From: JBFFXF01 sp041569895
GTDB lineage: Bacteria > Planctomycetota > UBA8108 > JACQVS01
Assembly (NCBI GenBank): GCA_041569895.1
Contig: JBFFXF010000343.1
Location: 1 to 7,021, forward strand
Direction: 5' to 3'
Length of the DNA stretch: 7,021 nt
The position numbers and the translations under genes are program-made. The notes under the pieces were generated by a model. That model saw only the letters and a program-made list of their open reading frames with translations, was not told where the DNA came from and searched no databases. Positions within the stretch are counted from its first letter, which is position 1. Each line of letters begins with the position of its first letter. Positions 4,964 to 7,021 of this stretch are shown one piece after another.

Positions 4964-5992
4964 ATGCGATACAGCACCATCTTCGTGGCGATCGCCGCGC
5001 TCCTGGCGGCGAGCCCGGCATTCGCCGGGAACCGACTTTTCATCGAGCCGATGACCGTCGAGGCGGGCGCCACCGGCGTCGAGGCGGTCGTCCGGGCGGA
5101 GCACGACCAGGCGATCACCGGTTACTCGGTGGCCATCGACTACGACCCGGCCGTCGTCCAGGTGAGCGGAATCTTCCCCACCGAGATCTCCGAGTCGGCC
5201 GATTTCTTCGAGGGATGCTTCGGGGACTCGGGGTCCTGCTCCGCCGGGCGCATCGTCTGGGGCGTCGTGCTCGACTTCTCGGCGGTCCAGTCCCTGCCGC
5301 CGTCTCTCGACGATTCGCTCCTTCGCATCGGGTTCGACGTCATCTCGAGCCAGGCGACGTGCACACAGATCGCCTTCCGGGATGAGCGGTTCGCCGATCC
5401 GAGTAAACCATCCGAGCTCAATGTCCTGGTCGACACCAGCGGCATCTCGATCCCGGGACTCGCGACCTCCGACGGCGACGTCACCGTCGAGAGCGCCGCC
5501 GGCACGGTCTTCCGGCTCGACAAGGCGGTCGGCAAGCTCGGCAGGCGCGGCTGGGTGGTCAAGCTCGCGCGCATGGCGTTCGATCCGGGGACGGCGTTCT
5601 ACGACCTCGATGGCTCGGAGATCCGCGTCGTCCTCGACGGCAACGAGTTCTTCGCTCCGGAGACGCTCCTGCGAGAGCCGAAGATCAAGCGCAACAGGCG
5701 CACCGGCGAGACCGTCAAGATCGTCCTCAAGGACGTCAATCGCAACGTCTTCAGCCTCAACCTCAAGAGGCGGATCCTCAAGGTCGTCCTCAAGAACATC
5801 CCGGAGAGCCAGTTCACGCCGGTGAGCGGCGGCACCGTGAACCTCGAGGTGCGCTACGACAACCGCGCTGCCATCGTCGACGTCCCGGTGGCGCTCGTCG
5901 GCCGGAGGCTGAACAAGCTCGTCGTCGACCCGCCGAAGGTCGCCGTCGTCGGCGCCTTCCTGCCGGCGCCGGGAGCGACCCCCTGCGAGTGA
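4964..5992 (+). CDS. Secreted protein with cohesin-like N-terminal domain
   Basis: The 342-residue product starts with a clear signal peptide, MRYSTIFVAIAALLAASPAFA, cleaved before GN, so it is exported. Residues of about 25-170 resemble the cohesin/carbohydrate-binding beta-sandwich fold. The pattern runs from VEAGATGVEAVVRAEHDQ to ITGYSVAIDYDPAVVQVSGI, then LLRIGFDVIS, and closes with LATSDGDVTVE. Cysteines in EGCFGDSGSC and ATCTQ may form disulfides. The C-terminal half is Lys/Arg- and Val-rich with alternating hydrophobic strands (VKIVLKDVNRN, LNLKRRILKVVLKNI) and matches no family I can name. No dockerin or catalytic domain is seen. The ATG at 4964 is chosen because ACGAGGAG (4947-4954) stands 9 bases upstream and the signal peptide begins there; an in-frame ATG at 4928 would add 12 polar residues. 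Its stop overlaps the methyltransferase start as GTGA. Function is unknown. Confidence 0.85.
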   Translation: MRYSTIFVAIAALLAASPAFAGNRLFIEPMTVEAGATGVEAVVRAEHDQAITGYSVAIDYDPAVVQVSGIFPTEISESADFFEGCFGDSGSCSAGRIVWGVVLDFSAVQSLPPSLDDSLLRIGFDVISSQATCTQIAFRDERFADPSKPSELNVLVDTSGISIPGLATSDGDVTVESAAGTVFRLDKAVGKLGRRGWVVKLARMAFDPGTAFYDLDGSEIRVVLDGNEFFAPETLLREPKIKRNRRTGETVKIVLKDVNRNVFSLNLKRRILKVVLKNIPESQFTPVSGGTVNLEVRYDNRAAIVDVPVALVGRRLNKLVVDPPKVAVVGAFLPAPGATPCE

Positions 5993-6762
5993 GCGCGAGC
6001 ACCGGGGAAGCCCTCTTCGCGCACATCGAGAAGATCCAGGGCGGCGAGCCATGGGGCTCCGTGCTCGATGCAGGCACGGGCAAGCACTCCCTCGACTGGG
6101 TTTCGTCGCTCGCCGGCACGACGCGGTGGGTCGCGGTCACGGCCGACCCCGCGCGCCAGAAGGCCCTGCGAAAGACGTTCGCCGACCGCATGCGACCCGA
6201 TGACCGGGTCGCCTGCGGCCGCTGGAGCGATCCGGCCCTCCTCCACGGCGAGGTCTTCGACGTCGTGCTCGTCGATTACCTCATCGGCGCCATCGACTAC
6301 TTCGAGCCATATACGCAGGACCTCCTGCTCGAGCGGCTCCGACGCCACGTCGGCTCGCGCGTGCACGTCGTCGGCCTCGAGCCGTACCGCGAGGACGACC
6401 CGTCGCCGGCCGCCCGCATCGTCCTCGACGTCGCCCGCCTGCGCGACGCGTGCATCCTCCTGGCCGGCCATCGCTGCTACCGCGAGTTGCCCCTCGAGTG
6501 GACCCTGCGCCACCTCGAGCGCTCGGGCTACGTGGTCGAGGACGCCACGGTCTTCCCGATCGTCTACGGCCCGAAGTTCGTCAACGACCAGCTCGACGTC
6601 TGCGTCAAGAAGCTGCCGCTGATCGAGGACCCGGAGCTCGCCACCACCCTCGAGAGACGCATCGCGAAGCTCCGCGAGGAGGCGCTCGCCTACTGCGAGC
6701 GGCATCGGGGAATCCGATTCGGGGAGGACTACGTGGTCTCGGCGCGCCGGCGGGGAGTCTGA
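5989..6762 (+). CDS. Class I SAM-dependent methyltransferase
   Basis: The 257-residue product has the Rossmann-type methyltransferase core. Motif I is VLDAGTG (residues 25-31). The acidic residue closing strand 2 is in VAVTADP (Asp53). The post-II strand is FDVVLVDYLIGAID (residues 90-103), followed by a long helix-rich part and VVEDATVFPIVYGPKF near the C-terminus. There is no signal peptide or membrane segment, so it is cytoplasmic. The substrate cannot be told from the sequence. The start is a GTG inside the GTGA overlap with the preceding gene. A GGGAG stands 13 bases upstream, a long spacing, so translational coupling to the secreted protein gene is likely. The C-terminus (RFGEDYVVSARRRGV) ends cleanly at TGA. 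Sharing a transcript with a secreted protein does not by itself show that the two act together. Confidence 0.88.
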   Translation: MSASTGEALFAHIEKIQGGEPWGSVLDAGTGKHSLDWVSSLAGTTRWVAVTADPARQKALRKTFADRMRPDDRVACGRWSDPALLHGEVFDVVLVDYLIGAIDYFEPYTQDLLLERLRRHVGSRVHVVGLEPYREDDPSPAARIVLDVARLRDACILLAGHRCYRELPLEWTLRHLERSGYVVEDATVFPIVYGPKFVNDQLDVCVKKLPLIEDPELATTLERRIAKLREEALAYCERHRGIRFGEDYVVSARRRGV

Positions 6763-6854
6763 TACCGAGGTGGATTCTCAGCAGCGGAGGTGGTGCACTC
6801 CGAATCTCGGGGAGGGAGAGTCGACTTCGGAGACCTGCTATCAGACGATTTCTA

Positions 6855-6886
6855 AGGAAGGCAGGAAACTCAGGAAGGCAGGAAAC
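6855..6886. repeat. Two tandem copies of a 15-bp unit at 17-bp spacing
   Basis: AGGAAGGCAGGAAAC occurs at 6855-6869 and again, identical, at 6872-6886, separated by TC. The purine-rich tract continues as GGAGGAA. It lies in the 259-base stretch after the methyltransferase stop (6763-7021), where I find no convincing gene. Similar purine-rich intergenic repeats can be dispersed through a genome, which cannot be tested in this window. Confidence 0.8.
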
Positions 6887-6970
6887 GGAGGAATTTGATG
6901 GGGGTCGAGCTTCGTGAGGCTCGCTCGTTTCTCGAACCGAATCGAAACGACAGCCCTTGCTGATTCCCTG

Positions 6971-7013
6971 CGAACACAAAGAAACTCCTCTGTGCGTCTC
7001 TGTGTCCTCGCGC
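6971..7013. repeat. Possible dispersed repeat with CTCTGTG / CTCTGTGT motifs
   Basis: CTCTGTGCGTCTCTGTGTCCTC resembles, in its CTCTGTG-type repetition, short intergenic repeats often seen in environmental bacterial genomes. The element is cut by the window edge, so its extent and copy number cannot be judged. Confidence 0.3.
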
Positions 7014-7021
7014 GGCGCTGC

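Noticed and set aside
2194..6052. Long minus-strand open frames opposite selD, the selenoprotein and the cohesin-like gene
   Set aside because: They are shadow frames caused by high GC at third codon positions, with Arg/Asp/Ala-rich, domain-free translations.
5990..6622. UGA readthrough extending the cohesin-like protein
   Set aside because: The frame stays open, but it is an Arg/Ser-rich shadow of the methyltransferase. The UGA forms a normal GTGA gene overlap.
6760..6855. UGA readthrough of the methyltransferase (30 codons to TAA at 6853)
   Set aside because: The extension has no conserved-looking sequence, I saw no SECIS-like hairpin after the UGA, and the protein has a full-length core without it.
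6898..6963. 21-codon ORF with GGAGGA six bases upstream, also open past its TGA to the window end
   Set aside because: It is very short, lies in repeat-rich intergenic DNA, and has no protein features. The Shine-Dalgarno match comes from the purine-rich repeat.

Overview
This is a GC-rich bacterial chromosome segment centred on selenium metabolism. No rRNA or tRNA is present to place the organism. The strong G/C bias at third codon positions, the GC-rich hexamer array, and a secreted protein with a cohesin-like fold suggest a soil, sediment or marine lineage such as Acidobacteriota or Myxococcota, but this is only a guess. Nothing suggests a plasmid, phage or insertion sequence.

Layout. Positions 1-102 are a 17-unit ACGGGN hexamer array with strong G-quadruplex potential. 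A minus-strand gene (119-1036) encodes an unrecognised exported protein. It diverges from a plus-strand selA-selD pair across a short spacer holding two palindromes. selA (1130-2596) encodes selenocysteine synthase. selD (2593-3657) encodes selenophosphate synthetase, overlaps selA by ATGA, and is itself a selenoprotein: an in-frame UGA at 2659-2661 replaces the catalytic Cys. Next, at 3845-4786, lies a gene for an exported protein of unknown function that also reads through an in-frame UGA (4520-4522). A hairpin of bacterial SECIS type follows that UGA directly. A strong intrinsic terminator (4814-4843) closes this part. A second unit follows: a secreted cohesin-like protein (4964-5992) and a class I SAM-dependent methyltransferase (5989-6762), overlapping by GTGA. 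The last 259 bases hold no convincing gene but contain short repeats.

How it works together. SelD makes selenophosphate and SelA uses it to turn seryl-tRNA(Sec) into selenocysteinyl-tRNA(Sec). SelB (the elongation factor) and selC (the tRNA) must be encoded elsewhere. The exported protein next to selAD would be a consumer of this machinery. It is the most interesting item here: a candidate selenoprotein with a Cys-x4-Sec motif, and I do not recognise it as belonging to any described selenoprotein family. The usual ORF-calling rules would cut both UGA-containing genes in two.
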